Source of the DNA: Rhynchopus euleeides
Taxonomy: Eukaryota > Euglenozoa > Diplonemea > Diplonemida > Diplonemidae
Assembly: GCA_963210315.1 (NCBI GenBank)
Contig: OY723242.1
Span: 1,860,001 to 1,924,000, forward strand
Length of the DNA: 64,000 nt
Direction: 5' to 3'
Shown here: in pieces, positions 1 through 9,928 of the stretch
Layout of the letters: every line of letters starts with the position of its first letter
Position numbering within the stretch: the stretch's first letter is position 1
The notes under the pieces: model-generated
What the model saw: the letters and a program-made list of their open reading frames with translations, nothing else
What the model was told of the DNA's origin: nothing
Databases searched by the model: none
Position numbers and translations under genes: made by a program

Positions 1-1151
1 CAGTGGTACAGGCTAATCCCTTGTAATTGTCCGCCTGACCTAGTAATTGTCCGCCTCGGCCAAAAATGCCAAAATGGGGCGGACAATTACAAGGGGGGGG
101 GTAGGTAATTGGTAATTTAACCTAAAACAAGCTTGCTGCTGAGACGGCACCGATTCGCACGCGTTGCTCAAGAACGGTTACGTGGGCGCCCCTCGGATAC
201 AAGAATCTCTGCTGAGGTTCAGCATATAGCAATCAGCAACACTTTCAACGATTTGCACCAGCGCTGCTTTCAGATTTTCTTTACCTTCCTGCTTCTTTTT
301 TACCTTTGACATCTGCCACACTTTTTTTCAAGCAAAATGGTCTGCGACCCTGCCATACACAGCTGGAGGTAGTGACTACCTGATTTTTTGAGCAGTTACT
401 GGGGGGGGGCAAATACTAGAGGGCCCCTCTATTATTCACCGTGCCAGCCGACGAAAATGGGGGTTTTCGGACCCCCTCCACGATTTGCTTTTTGGGGGGT
501 GGAAAATTCGCGCTCTTGAATATTTGGCATCTGTGCGGCTCGGAGTGGGATCGTTTTGTCGGTCGACCACCTGATTTGATCCGAGTTTGGCGGGGCTGAG
601 CGGTCTTACATGCCAAAAAAATCCACGATTTTCCAAATCATCTGGGTCGATGCGTCAAACTTCATCTAGAAATGTGGGTCAGAGGCTGATCCTCAGAGGA
701 TGTGACTGGGGGCAGCGAACACCCCACCTACCCACCCAGCGGGACCCCTCTTTGGGTGTTCCAAAACCCCGATATTCCGAACGTTTGGAATTTGTGCAGA
801 TCGTAGTGGGTCATGGTGGTAGAGGTGCCAAGCTTCACCCATGAAACCTGGGTCTGGTTCAGGGACTGGTCATGGGTGTCCAAAACCCCGTTCTTTTGAA
901 CGTTTGGGATCTGTGCGGAGCGTGGTGGGGTCATTTTGGCTATGGGGTGCCTGCGAGCACCACTTACGGATGCAAAAAAAGGACTCACACCCCCTCAATT
1001 ATTCGGCCAGGTGCGCCGCCAAAACCGCCGATTTCCATACCCCTCTATTATTTGACCCCCCGCTATTATTTGCCCCCCCCCCCACAACTATTTGCCCCCC
1101 CCCCAGTAATGAACATGGCCGCGAACAGCATTTGTCTTTGAAACTTACAGG
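1..1151. other. Unassigned DNA with degenerate repeats
   Basis: I see no convincing gene here. Positions 18-35 and 78-95 form a perfect 18-bp inverted repeat (see separate entry). A degenerate unit containing 'tttgggatctgtgcgg' and a following 'gtggggtcattttgg' recurs near 500, 770 and 885, spaced about 115 bp for the last two. A diverged relative lies near 59720-59765, so it is a dispersed as well as local repeat. C-rich homopolymer runs lie at 1060-1105. The short open frames here overlap each other on both strands and have no recognisable domains. Confidence 0.5.
18..95. repeat. 18-bp perfect inverted repeat (hairpin)
   Basis: Arm 18-35 (cccttgtaattgtccgcc) is exactly complementary to 78-95. 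A third copy of the arm core (taattgtccgcc) lies at 44-55 in direct orientation. The sequence could form a cruciform or be the end of a foldback element cut by the window edge. Nothing downstream identifies the element. Confidence 0.75.
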
Positions 1152-1600
1152 TCATCCCCCCAAATCCGACTGTGTCACGTGCTTGCTGCTGGTTTCATCC
1201 ATGCCGTCAAAAGACAGCTCCGTCACAGGAAGATTTCCCAGGATATCCGCTTCTTCCGATTCCTCGTCGTCCTTCTTCTGGTCGAGGAAGCCTGTGGCCG
1301 GGGCGAGCGTCCCGCTCACATGCAGCTTTGCCACATGCTTTACAATGGGCAGGCTCACAAACGTGACTCCATCATTGCGGTAGATCTGTGATTATAAGCA
1401 AGTGTATTTAATTATGGGGGGTGGTTGTGTAGTGCCAATAGCTGTACCTACCTCAAGGTCTAAACCGTAATCGTAGCCATCCGGGAGGGTCAGCTGCCTC
1501 TTGTAGAGGCCGGAAGGTGGGTAGGCCCACTGCGTTGCGACCCTCTTGAAGTGGACGGTCAACGTCCGGTTCGCGAACTGGTATGCGGGGATGTGAGTCC
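1152..1600 (-). CDS. Hypothetical protein, last two exons (spliced)
   Basis: Two minus-strand open segments join across a 66-bp intron at 1386-1451, which has a GTAGGT donor and an ATCACAG acceptor on the minus strand. The join is phase 0, giving ...GYDYGLDLE then IYRNDGVTFVSLP.... The penultimate exon (about 1452-1600) encodes roughly 49 residues including 'YQFANRTLTVHFKRVATQWA'. The last exon ends with an acidic stretch (KKDDEESEEAD) and a TGA at 1152-1154. I recognise no family. The upstream exon boundary near 1598-1600 is uncertain because the frame closes just upstream. The segment may belong to the same gene as the minus-strand open frame at 2190-2907. Confidence 0.55.
1386..1451 (-). 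other. Predicted intron (minus strand)
   Basis: GT...AG intron of 66 bp with a GTAGGT donor reading leftward from 1451 and a TAATCACAG acceptor ending at 1386. Both flanks are open in the joined frame with phase 0. The interior is AT-rich compared with the exons. Confidence 0.6.
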
Positions 1601-2043
1601 CTCAGGGAGCAGCGCCCCTGCCACAAGCAGAGCTGGATGGTATGGCTCGATGTATAGTTGGAAAAAAAAGGAGGCCACGAACCGCTCCGGATTTGATCAC
1701 CCGGAGTCCTTAGATCCTGTGAGTACGCTGACGAGTTGCAACACAGGGGAGGGATCCGTACGGAAGGCAACGAAATTGGTTCTGGCCTATCCTCCAACTG
1801 AGCTGAAGTATCCTCATCCCCCTACCCCAGTACTCCTCTTCGAGTAAGTATGTTTACTTTTCCTTTGGGTAAGAAGCATCTTGCGCCTTTCTCCGCGAGA
1901 TCATCCACATTTGTTGACGGACAGAGCTTGATCCGGACAAAACAGAACAGTGCACACTAAGGGATGGGCCGAGTGAGTGCGTGACATGGGAATGGTGCCC
2001 CGCCGTGGTCGCCCCAGGCCTGACGCGGCCCGAGTGTTATCAT

Positions 2044-2907
2044 CTACAGCATAAGTGCCCTACAGAGGACTTGATCCTCACCGTGTGTGTTGCCTGCCCT
2101 CAAGGGGCGGCAGATTGCAAAACAAAATGACCACCATCGACAACAAAACAAAAAAAAGCACAATACACCGGAGCGCAACAAAAAATACTGGGGGGCCATG
2201 TCGCCGTCCATCATGATGGTGGCGAGTGATGCCTCCAGGGCGACAGTGCACGCCTTTTCGTCCATCTTTATCATGTAGGGTGGGTACGCCCCCCCCCCCC
2301 CCCCCCCCGTGATGCGCACCGCCTCCTCGTCATCCGTCTTCTTCTTCTGCGACACCCCCTTCTTCCCCTTCTCCTCCTTCTCCCCCTTCACGATGCGATC
2401 ATACTGTCGAGCCATGTCGTTTCCGATGCGGACCTCATTCCCATGAGCCAGCAGGAGTTTGTATGCGTCTGAACCCTTGTTTTTCGTTGTCGGGAATGCG
2501 CGCACGTAGACTTCGTAGAACACGAGCTCCTGGCAGTTGCGGGTGCGGTTGCTCCACACAGAACCATCATTCTCCTTCAGCTTCTGGTCGTGGGCGCCCT
2601 TGTTCACACTGGGCGCAAACTTCTTGCCGAACAACTCCTTGAACGCTGTGGTGATGAACGGGCTGTTGTCCAGCTTGCCGTCGAGCTTGGGGCAGGCAGT
2701 CTCGAGGAGGCCACGGAAGGCTGACCTGGGGATGGTGTTCGTGATGCTCTTGGTGACCGGATCGATCGTGCTGGCTGCTGACGACACAAAGCATTTCGTG
2801 AAGGCGTGGATGAGGGGCTTCTCCGTTCCATCAACCTTAGCCCGTTTTGGAGGGGCCTCGGACCTGGTGCGTTGTCTGCTGTGTGTGATGTTTTTGCATA
2901 CCATCAC
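2044..2907 (-). CDS. Hypothetical lysine-rich protein (N-terminal exon likely)
   Basis: The 287-codon open frame on the minus strand starts MMVCKNITHSRQRTRSE. It contains a likely nuclear localisation patch (PPKRAKVDG) near residue 20. The middle has varied, protein-like composition (LDNSPFITTAFKELFGKKF), followed by a Lys/Glu-rich stretch and a Gly run encoded by the C-homopolymer at 2290-2308. After about position 2189 the translation becomes Phe/Cys/Trp-rich and unlike coding sequence. A GTATTT donor at 2188 on this strand suggests the exon ends there and continues leftward, perhaps to the exons at 1152-1600. No homologous family is recognised. Length variation in the C-run would shift the frame, so the sequence there needs care. 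Confidence 0.4.
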   Translation of the reverse strand: MMVCKNITHSRQRTRSEAPPKRAKVDGTEKPLIHAFTKCFVSSAASTIDPVTKSITNTIPRSAFRGLLETACPKLDGKLDNSPFITTAFKELFGKKFAPSVNKGAHDQKLKENDGSVWSNRTRNCQELVFYEVYVRAFPTTKNKGSDAYKLLLAHGNEVRIGNDMARQYDRIVKGEKEEKGKKGVSQKKKTDDEEAVRITGGGGGGAYPPYMIKMDEKACTVALEASLATIMMDGDMAPQYFLLRSGVLCFFLFCCRWWSFCFAICRPLRAGNTHGEDQVLCRALML

Positions 2908-2970
2908 AGCCTAATTGCCCACACAGTGCAACAACACAACACAGGCCGGAAAAAACACTGGATTTCAGAC

Positions 2971-3008
2971 ACAACCTGCATAACGAGTGAAGGGTGATCA
3001 TTCTTGTG
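2971..3008 (+). promoter_or_regulatory. 38-bp block shared with PPR upstream region
   Basis: The block begins acaacctgca and ends tgaagggtgatcatt plus six bases. It matches 54653-54690 at about 34 of 38 positions in the same orientation. It lies about 345 bp before the SepSecS ATG, and the other copy lies about 260 bp before the PPR ATG. It may be a shared upstream element or the remnant of a small repeat. Confidence 0.4.
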
Positions 3009-3057
3009 CTCCCTTCAAATTCGATTTCACTACCCCCCCCACTGCTGATCTGCCTTG

Positions 3058-3155
3058 CACAACATATCTGGTGTGGTGACTACAAAAAGGACCAACATTG
3101 CAAGGTGCTGGGGAGACTTACTTTTTCATTCACTCTCGACGATCAAAACCCCCCC
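3058..3155. repeat. ~95-bp dispersed repeat, copy 1
   Basis: This is the first of four copies (others near 4735, 6700 and 27079). The core reads gtgactacaaaaaggac..., then attgcaag, gtgctgg and ttcactctcgac, and ends in a C-run. On the minus strand it contains GTAAGT...TTTTTGTAG, an intron-like span of about 44 nt. This copy lies upstream of the SepSecS start. Confidence 0.7.
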
Positions 3156-3353
3156 CCCTCCCCACTGCTGCAGACCACATGCACATCTGCACCCCACCCC
3201 CCTCCCTTCCACAGGCGGCCCACCCCACCACCCCCCCCCCCTTGCCACGCTGCACTGCAGCTGTGAAAGGGTGGAGTCGTTGCGTTGAGGGGAGTGGTGT
3301 ATCGCCACCCCCTACCCCGTACCCCGCCCCTCTTCCCCCCCCCCCTTTCTGCA

Positions 3354-5329
3354 ATGAATGACGCATCCCTCGAGCTTGCGAAGTCGATCATCAATGAAGG
3401 CTACGCGCGGAACGCGCAGAACGCCCTCCAGCGAGTGGAAAGCGCTGTGACGACGCTGCTGGCGCAGCGCCGCCTCCCGGATGAAGGCTGGAGCGACGAA
3501 CTCATAGAGATGGTGCTCCACCACCTCTCGCTCATGGACAGCAACAACTACATCGGGAACGTCGGGGTAGGGGAGCGCGAGGGGAGGGTTTACTCGCAGC
3601 TGGTGAAGCGGCGACATTATGGCATGTCCCACGGAATCGGAAGGTCTGGCGACTTGACAGCCAACCAGCCGAAAGCTGCAGGATCTTCTCTCATATACGC
3701 CTTAGCAAACCTCCTCGCCGCAGATGCCATCCGCATTGCAGGGGCGAAGCGGACTGAGTCCGCCGTGATCGTTCCCATGGCGACCGGAATGGCCCTCACC
3801 CTAGTGCTGCAGAGTCTCCCCGCGGTGGTTGCAAAGCCTGCCGACCCCTCCCAGCCCCTGACCCGGAAGCGCTGGGTGGTGTGGTCGCGTATCGACCAGA
3901 AGACCTGCCTGAAGTGCATCTACACAGCAGGCTTTGAGGCCTGGGTGGTCCCCCTCGTGCGGGATGGGGACTACTTCGTGACAGACGTTGCGGGGATCGA
4001 GAAGGCGGTGGAAACGCTCGGGAAGGACAACGTTCTGTGTGTCCTCACCACAACATCTTGCTTTGCTCCGCGCTTGCCTGACAAGGTTCTGGATGTGTCA
4101 AGGATCTGTGCGAAACACGATGTTCCGCATGTGGTGAACAATGCGTACGGCGTGCAGAGCCAGCGCATCATGAAACAGCTCAACGCCGCGATGGAGCACG
4201 GCAGGGTCGATGCCTTCGTGCAGTCAGGCGACAAAAACTTCATGGTGCCGGTAGGGGGTAGCGTTGTTGCATCGCCCAGCTCGGAGTTCCTCAAAAAGAT
4301 GGCTGCGATATACGCAGGGCGGGCGTCCTGCAGCACGGTGCTGGATATCTTCATCACGCTGCTGTCCCTCGGCAGGAAAGGCTTTGCATCCCTCAACGAG
4401 GACCGGGTGTCAGCCCTGCCTGTCTTCCAGCGGGCCATGGGGGTGTTCGCCGAAAAAGTGGGGGAGCGTGTGCTGGTGCACCCTGACAACGACATCTCCT
4501 TCTGCCTTACCACGACAAAACGCAGCGACGGCAGCGCTCTTGGTTCGTCGTTGTTCAACCACTGTGTGTCCGGGCCTCGAGTAGTCAAAGTTGGCGATCA
4601 GTATGCCTTTGTGTGTTGTTGAGTTGTGTGCGTGTGTCGAGATGCCGTAACAGCTTAAAAAACCAACTGCCGTTCCCGATCCACACAGGCCCCCCGCCCC
4701 CCCCCCCCCCTCATTGCCCCCGGGGTTGCTGCCTTGTACAACATATCTGGTGTGGTGACTACAAAAAGGACCAACATTGCAAGAAGGTGCTGGGAGACTT
4801 ACTTTTCCATTCACTCTCGACGATCAAACCCCCCCCCCCCTCTTTGCCCCCCGACAAAGAAGGGGGTCCACCCCACTCAACTAGGGAGGGCATTCCACCC
4901 GGATATTCACTGCATTCACCTACGCATCCCCAACACACACCCGCAACACCCGTGCCACCCCCCTGCAGGAAGACGATCTGTGGAAACAGCTTCAACAACT
5001 ACGGCTCGCACTCCGATGAGACGGATTACTCCTACCTCACTGTGGCATGTGCCCTGGGCATTCGGACGTATGTGGGGCGGGGTACGGCTCGGTTGGGGTG
5101 AATGCCTCCCACCACCCACATCTCTCGCACCGATATCACAACACTGCACCACTACAGGGAGGATATCGACGTGTTTATGAAGCGGCTCGAAACGGAATGG
5201 ACTAAGCTCGATAAGAAGGCAGCGAAGGATGCAAGGCGCAAAGCCACCAAAGCGGCTGCTGGTAGCGAAGCCCTGCCAGCAGCACCCAGTGCGGGCAAAG
5301 CCTCGCCTCAAGTGCCCCCGCCTGCCTGA
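3354..5329 (+). CDS. SEPSECS: O-phosphoseryl-tRNA(Sec) selenium transferase (SepSecS), 3 exons
   Basis: A PLP enzyme that converts O-phosphoseryl-tRNA(Sec) to selenocysteinyl-tRNA(Sec) using selenophosphate, the last step of eukaryotic Sec synthesis. Exons 3354-4600, 4969-5067 and 5158-5329 join with phase-2 introns to give 505 residues, close to the 501 of human. Recognisable motifs are MDSNNYIGN and GVGEREGRV, then HGIGRSGD at about 93-100 and NQPKAAGSS. SGDKNFMVPVGG carries the PLP lysine at about K294, and GRASCS is also present. The exon 1/2 junction aligns without gaps to human at GDQ/KTICGNSF, which fixes the donor at 4601. The start is the first ATG with homology; the open frame reaches 3285 but that part is proline-rich. 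The C terminus is lysine/alanine-rich. It shows that the organism has, or had, selenoproteins. Confidence 0.95.
4601..4968 (+). other. SepSecS intron 1 (368 bp)
   Basis: GTATGC donor at 4601 and CCCTGCAG acceptor ending at 4968. Reading through it meets a TGA at 4620-4622. That TGA is not a Sec codon, because the exon 2 protein aligns directly to the family after splicing. The intron carries copy 2 of the ~95-bp repeat (about 4735-4833) and several C-runs. Confidence 0.9.
4735..4833. repeat. ~95-bp dispersed repeat, copy 2 (inside intron 1)
   Basis: Very similar to the copy at 3058-3155, including the intron-like GTAAGT...TTTTTGTAG on the minus strand and the trailing C-run. Its position inside a confirmed plus-strand intron shows that the family is tolerated in, or arrives with, introns. 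Confidence 0.75.
5068..5157 (+). other. SepSecS intron 2 (90 bp)
   Basis: GTATGT donor at 5068 and CACTACAG acceptor ending at 5157. Joining gives ...ALGIRTEDIDVFMKRLE, which matches the human GMKMQDVDLFIKRLD region. This confirms the GTATG-type donor used in this genome. Confidence 0.9.
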
Positions 5330-6812
5330 GGCAGGGGAAGGGAGTGTGCACCGATCAGTTTGGTGGGTCATGCACGCACGCAGCTCGGTGTTTCTCGATA
5401 TAGCTACTCGTGGAGCACAAAATGTCTGGAACTGTCTGGAACACACATTTCTCTGGGACACAAATCGTTTCTCCGGAACACAACAGGCGGTGCCCTGCTG
5501 CAAGAAGAGGCCACACCTCAGCCCCGCACAGGTCAGGGTGTTTGCGTGCTGTGTCGCACAGCCAAGCCTCCTCCCAAACATAACATCCGGGCGCTGCAAT
5601 GCGAATGGTGCGTTTTGGTTTCTTTCCTGCCTTCCTGATCAGAATGATGCGTTCTGCAGAACGAGGTGCCGCCTGTCAGCATTCCCGCTGTTCGGGCCCT
5701 GGGCATGCCAAGAGGGCAGCATTTGGTGTGCCGAACAGTAGTGCTGCGGCACCGCTGTGAAGGTGCATTTCATGGCCGCTCATTAGGGTTGTTTGTTGCG
5801 CCTCCCCACCGTGACAACAGATTCACGTGTGTTGTTGAACTCTAGGTCGCCTCAAGAGAGAGTTCGCCCTGTGCGACCTGCACTCAACAAAAAGGTAAAC
5901 GTGTGTGTGTGCAGTGCTGATCACACTCAGAGCGGGCCTGCTCGGTGTGCTATGCACTGCAAACAATATTCGCGTGTGAAGTGTGAGTGAGTTGTGTTGT
6001 CCCATAGTGAGGATCAAAACCCAGTAGAATGTCGGGGTGGCTGCTTTCTGAGGAAGTCGCCTGTAGATACAGCTCGCGGGCTGCACACAAGAAAGTCACC
6101 TGGTGCGTGTTTTTTGTAGCGGTGGAAAGCAGGTCTGCTTGGTACGATGGGACAGTTCGGGGGAAAAAAATGTTTACATGCCCTGTGGCACGTCCGGAGG
6201 CATGTCCGCGTGTGTGTACCCGACTATCCGTGCTGTTGTGCGTGTGTGACGTTTTTTTTGGTGCGTTTTTCACGTCTTTTTGTGAAGAACCCGCCGCACT
6301 TTGCCGACAATTTGCCAAACAGCAAGACACCCTCCACTTCTCCATTTCCTATCTGCCTTCAAGGCGCTAGAAGAAGGGTTTGTGGGTTTGCGCGAACAGC
6401 AGATGGTAGCGACTACCTCGTTTTGTTTTTGTGCGCTGGTTCGGTATGAGTGACACCTGCGCGTCTTCTTTTCGTGGGGCTGCATACCAACAAGCCTTGT
6501 CCGTACAGAAACAAAAATGCGGCGCAACAAACGTCCGAGAGCAGACGATGGCACTGCAAGAAAGGGATCACATGCGGCTGGCCCCTCTCGTAACAACCAC
6601 CGGCAAAAACCAACCTGTCTTATTCTCGCCCCATCTCTTCCCCGCTTTCAATCTCAAGTCATGACGTGCCGCTGGCGTGCCCCCCTCCCCCTCTCCCCCC
6701 CACATATCTGGTGTAGTGACTACAAAAAGGACTAACATTGTAAGAAGGTGCTGGGCAACTTACTTTTCCATTCACTCTCGACGACCAAACCCCCCCTCCC
6801 CCCCGATAGGCC
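5330..6812. other. Intergenic DNA, no gene recognised
   Basis: Short overlapping open frames exist on both strands but none shows a domain or convincing composition. Copy 3 of the ~95-bp repeat lies at about 6700-6797, followed by a C-run. Dense TG/GT-rich patches occur at 5890-6000 and 6200-6260. Confidence 0.45.
6700..6797. repeat. ~95-bp dispersed repeat, copy 3
   Basis: Same family as 3058-3155, slightly diverged (actaacattgtaag in place of accaacattgcaag). It keeps the minus-strand GTAAGT and TTTTTGTAG signals and ends in a C-run. Confidence 0.7.
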
Positions 6813-6858
6813 TTGGATCTGCTCGGCTCTGAGTTACGAGGCATGAGTATGCACGTAT

Positions 6859-7761
6859 GTGGTGGGTGGCTCCTTATGGTCCATTGTATGGCGGCAGCGC
6901 CCAACGCACCATTCACAGCATCAAGGCCAGGTGTTTCTCGTAGTGTTGTATTGCAGTTTGGGCGTCGCGGAGTGTCCCCCAAGAGCGACCCTACAGAGTC
7001 CACACCGGGCCCGCTGTGCAGTATTCCCGAACACCCCACCAACACCTCCACTCTACGGCTACAAGAATGGTACGCCGCCACCGCACACCCCACACAGAAG
7101 CATGTCGCTGGCAGGGCGGCCCCTGCTGCCGAAGCGCCCTGCCACTGCAGGCGCGCACCGAGAGTGCAGCTGTGGCGACTGCTGGTGCAGCAGGCAGCGT
7201 GGGTGGTCTTTCGGCCGCTCAGGGTGCACGGGCACAGCACATGTCCCACGGCACGTCACGCCGCACGGCCCTGGTTACCCAGGCCTGGAATCTGCGGAGG
7301 CTGTGACGCGTGGATGCGCCTTTACGGGGAGCACCTTCGCACGGGGTGCACGGTGGCGCGGGAAGCAGGGCGGGCAACAGGCGTGGTCACTCCCGGGAGG
7401 GGGCTTTGGTCCGGACAGGCGGGCGAAGGGCGGCACCATTGGCAGGAGCGACCGCTGCACCGCCATGCACACCGTTGTCGGGAGGACTGTTGTCTCGAAG
7501 CTTTCGGACCCGGGAATCGTTGCTGTGAACCCCTCGTACAGTCCAGTGGCCCGCCCAACCGTGCTTCCCTATTGCTTCCCACGGACAGTGCGTCAGGTCG
7601 GTGTCGATGAGATAGCGCTGCCCAGCTGTGGCACATCCTCGTGTGCCCCGTGCACCTGTGGCCCACTCGCCGCTGCCTGGCTGACGCGGAAGGGCGCCAC
7701 AAACACAAACCCCCTCCTCCCGAAGCGCGCGGGGAAGAAGGCGATGCGTATCGGGTGCTGA
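6859..7761 (+). CDS. Doubtful hypothetical open frame
   Basis: A 300-codon frame overlaps another plus-strand open frame (6813-7610) and several minus-strand ones, so base composition alone may explain it. The last third has mixed, protein-like composition (CTAMHTVVGRTVVSKLSDPG, then a Cys-rich segment CGTSSCAPCTCG). No family, start context or splice structure can be supported. A spliced gene using part of this frame is possible. Confidence 0.2.
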   Translation: MVGGSLWSIVWRQRPTHHSQHQGQVFLVVLYCSLGVAECPPRATLQSPHRARCAVFPNTPPTPPLYGYKNGTPPPHTPHRSMSLAGRPLLPKRPATAGAHRECSCGDCWCSRQRGWSFGRSGCTGTAHVPRHVTPHGPGYPGLESAEAVTRGCAFTGSTFARGARWRGKQGGQQAWSLPGGGFGPDRRAKGGTIGRSDRCTAMHTVVGRTVVSKLSDPGIVAVNPSYSPVARPTVLPYCFPRTVRQVGVDEIALPSCGTSSCAPCTCGPLAAAWLTRKGATNTNPLLPKRAGKKAMRIGC

Positions 7762-8114
7762 ACAGCGGAACGATGCATCGGCAGAGGTGCGACTCTCTTG
7801 TCGAGGGGTGGTCCCTTTCCAGGGTGCCGGGTGTGTCGTGTCGTGTGTAGTTGTGTTATGGTGCCTCCCCACCCCTCCTTCCCCTCCCGTCCCACCAGGA
7901 CTGTTCCGAGCTGCCGACCCATTTTTCCGACCCGGGGAGAGTCCCATCGACCCAGGTCGTCCCCTTATAGAAAAGCGTCGACCAAGCGTCAACCCGGTGT
8001 CAATCGGGTTGACGGTTGGCCAACGCTTTCTTTAAGTTGGCTCTGAGATTGAGGGGCTCAAGCAGTCAAAAGAATGAGGGCAAGTGAAGCTGGCAATCCG
8101 TGCCGCCTGCGACG

Positions 8115-8500
8115 GTGGTTGCGGGCCGTTTCACCTGGAACCCAGATTCGATGGGTGGCATCAACATGAGGAACAGATGTTCACTACCGTGGCCTCCGGA
8201 GGCTGGGGGGCTCCGACCCCCAGACCCCCCAGTAGGGTGTCTCGAGTACCTCGCCCTTGTGGGGCATTTTGAAGTCGCCTGGTGAACGAGATTGGATCGC
8301 CCACTATAGAAGGTGGACGCAGCCCAACTCACACCAAATCTGTACGCCCGCCAGGAACAGACGCACACTCCTGTGGCCTCTGGCGGCGGGTGGCGGGGCC
8401 CCCTGTGGCCTGGTCGTCGTGTGGCCAAGTCATTGCGACTCTCACTCCAACCTCCCCCAAAAGTTAGCGGCAGGACTGGAGCCATCGACCCATGCTAGGT
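8115..8500 (-). repeat. Structured GC-rich repeat, two degenerate units
   Basis: Reverse-complement copies of the ~165-190-bp unit seen at 48.6, 58.3 and 60.1 kb. The conserved core reads aacagatgttcactaccgtg, then a ctggggggctcc-type hairpin. The linking arm (ggacgcagcccaactcacac...gtacgcccg) matches the plus-strand units in reverse complement. The second unit, near 8375, is strongly decayed. Confidence 0.65.
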
Positions 8501-8647
8501 GGCCTGAGCAGACACTGGTACAGGTGCACTGCCCACTGAGAAAATATCATCTCTTGTAATCTTGGCAATTTGGAGTCACATCGGGCGATGGAATCCAGAC
8601 CCTTACTGGGGTCAACTCCAGCCGACTTACGAGTCGGTGTTCGGACC

Positions 8648-8711
8648 CGTGACTTTGCCACACACCGCACCGCCCACCAGACACACACACAAGACACAGG
8701 GAAGACGAAGG
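8648..8711 (+). promoter_or_regulatory. Conserved upstream block, Ubl-DUF4116 gene A
   Basis: The 64 bp before the ATG share gtgacttygccacacaccgc, an acacac spacer and agacacagggaagacgaagg with the other family members. Homology starts here at gtgacttt. Genes B, D, E and F continue upstream for longer. Gene C shares only the last ~45 bp. Confidence 0.6.
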
Positions 8712-9928
8712 ATGCCAGGAGAAGGAATGGAGGTGTTCCTGAAGGACAGGCTGTGTGGGGAGCAGCATGCGGTGCACATCGGGGAGGGCGACACCCCGGT
8801 TCATCTCAAGGCAAACGCACTCGACGTGGTGCTCGGGTCCCCTCCCGACGCGCTTCCCGAGGACGTGGAGCTCTCGGTGGATGGGGTGGTGCTCGACGAC
8901 AGCACCCCTCTGTCCGGTGCCGCACCTGTCTCCCACGGGTGCTCCATCGACGTCGCCCTCACGGGTGCTCGCTTCGTGAAGGTGTTGGAGAAACAGATGT
9001 TTGACAACCCGGATGAGTCTGAGGTTGACATCGACGCCATACCTGCCTGGGCACGGGGTCTGCGTGATGTGGCGCTTGCGATGGTGCAGTGTGACGGCGA
9101 TGCGTTGGAGCACCTCGATGAGTCATTCCGCAGTGACAAACACATCGTCACTGCAGCGGTGCGGAGCAACGGTGACGCACTTCAACACGCTTCCGAAGAC
9201 CTGCGCAACGACAAGGAGACTGTTCTACATGCCATAAGGTTAGACTACTACGTGGTTGAGTGTTCCGAAGTCCTCCGTGACAGGGAGGTGATGCTGACTG
9301 CCGTGCGTCTGTCGGGAGGTGCCTTCGAGAACGCATCTTCAGGACTGCGTCACGACACAGAGTTCCAACGCGAGGCGGTGCTGTGGAATGGTGAGGTGTT
9401 GGAGTGTATCCCCAAGGCGGAGGAGCCGTGCTCAGATGTGCCGCTTCACCAAGACCGAGACCTTATCCTTGCAGCAGTCGAGACCGACCCCCGTGCACTC
9501 GAGCATGCACACCCTTCCCTGCAGGGCGACAGGGAGGTGGTGCTCGCTGCGATGCACAGCAGAGCAACGTGGTGTCATGGCGATGCACTGGGCTTTGCAC
9601 CCTCACACCTGAAGAAGGACGAGGAGGTGGTGCTGGCAGGTGTCCGGCGTCACCCAGATGTGCTCCGAAAAGCACATACCTCGCTTCGCACCAACAGAGA
9701 CTTCGTGCTGCAGTGTGTCAAGCTGCAGGGATGTGCCTTGGAGAACGCCGACCGCTCTGTTCGTAGCGACAGGGAGGTGCAGCTTGCTGCGGTGGCACAG
9801 GACCCGATGGCCTTGCGGTCCTGTGATGAGCCCATCCGCAGCAACAGAGATGTGGTCCTCACAGCCGTGCGGAAGGATGGTTTTGCTTTAGAGTATGCTT
9901 CATCCAACCTGCGCAAGGATCGTGAGGT

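Larger units (their letters stand above)
2908..3353. other. 5' flank of SepSecS with repeats
   Basis: This stretch lies between a leftward hypothetical gene and the SepSecS start, so it probably holds a divergent promoter region. It contains the 38-bp block at 2971-3008 that is shared with the PPR gene upstream region, and one copy of the ~95-bp dispersed repeat (3058-3155). Several C-runs precede the start codon. I see no clear TATA box. Confidence 0.5.
7762..8711. other. Intergenic DNA with structured GC-rich repeat
   Basis: It contains the minus-orientation pair of the GGGGCGGAG-type repeat units (about 8115-8500). A small inverted repeat, caacccg...cgggttg, lies near 7990-8012. From about 8648 the sequence joins the conserved upstream block of the Ubl-DUF4116 family. 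No gene is visible. Confidence 0.45.

Noticed and set aside
4608-4622. TGA at the apparent end of SepSecS exon 1 as a truncated gene or selenocysteine codon
   Set aside because: Splicing 4600/4969 and 5067/5158 restores a gap-free alignment to the family through the C terminus, so the TGA lies in an intron.
6813-7610. 265-codon open frame as a real gene
   Set aside because: It overlaps an equally long frame shifted by one and several antisense frames; no domain, start or splice evidence separates it from chance in GC-rich DNA.
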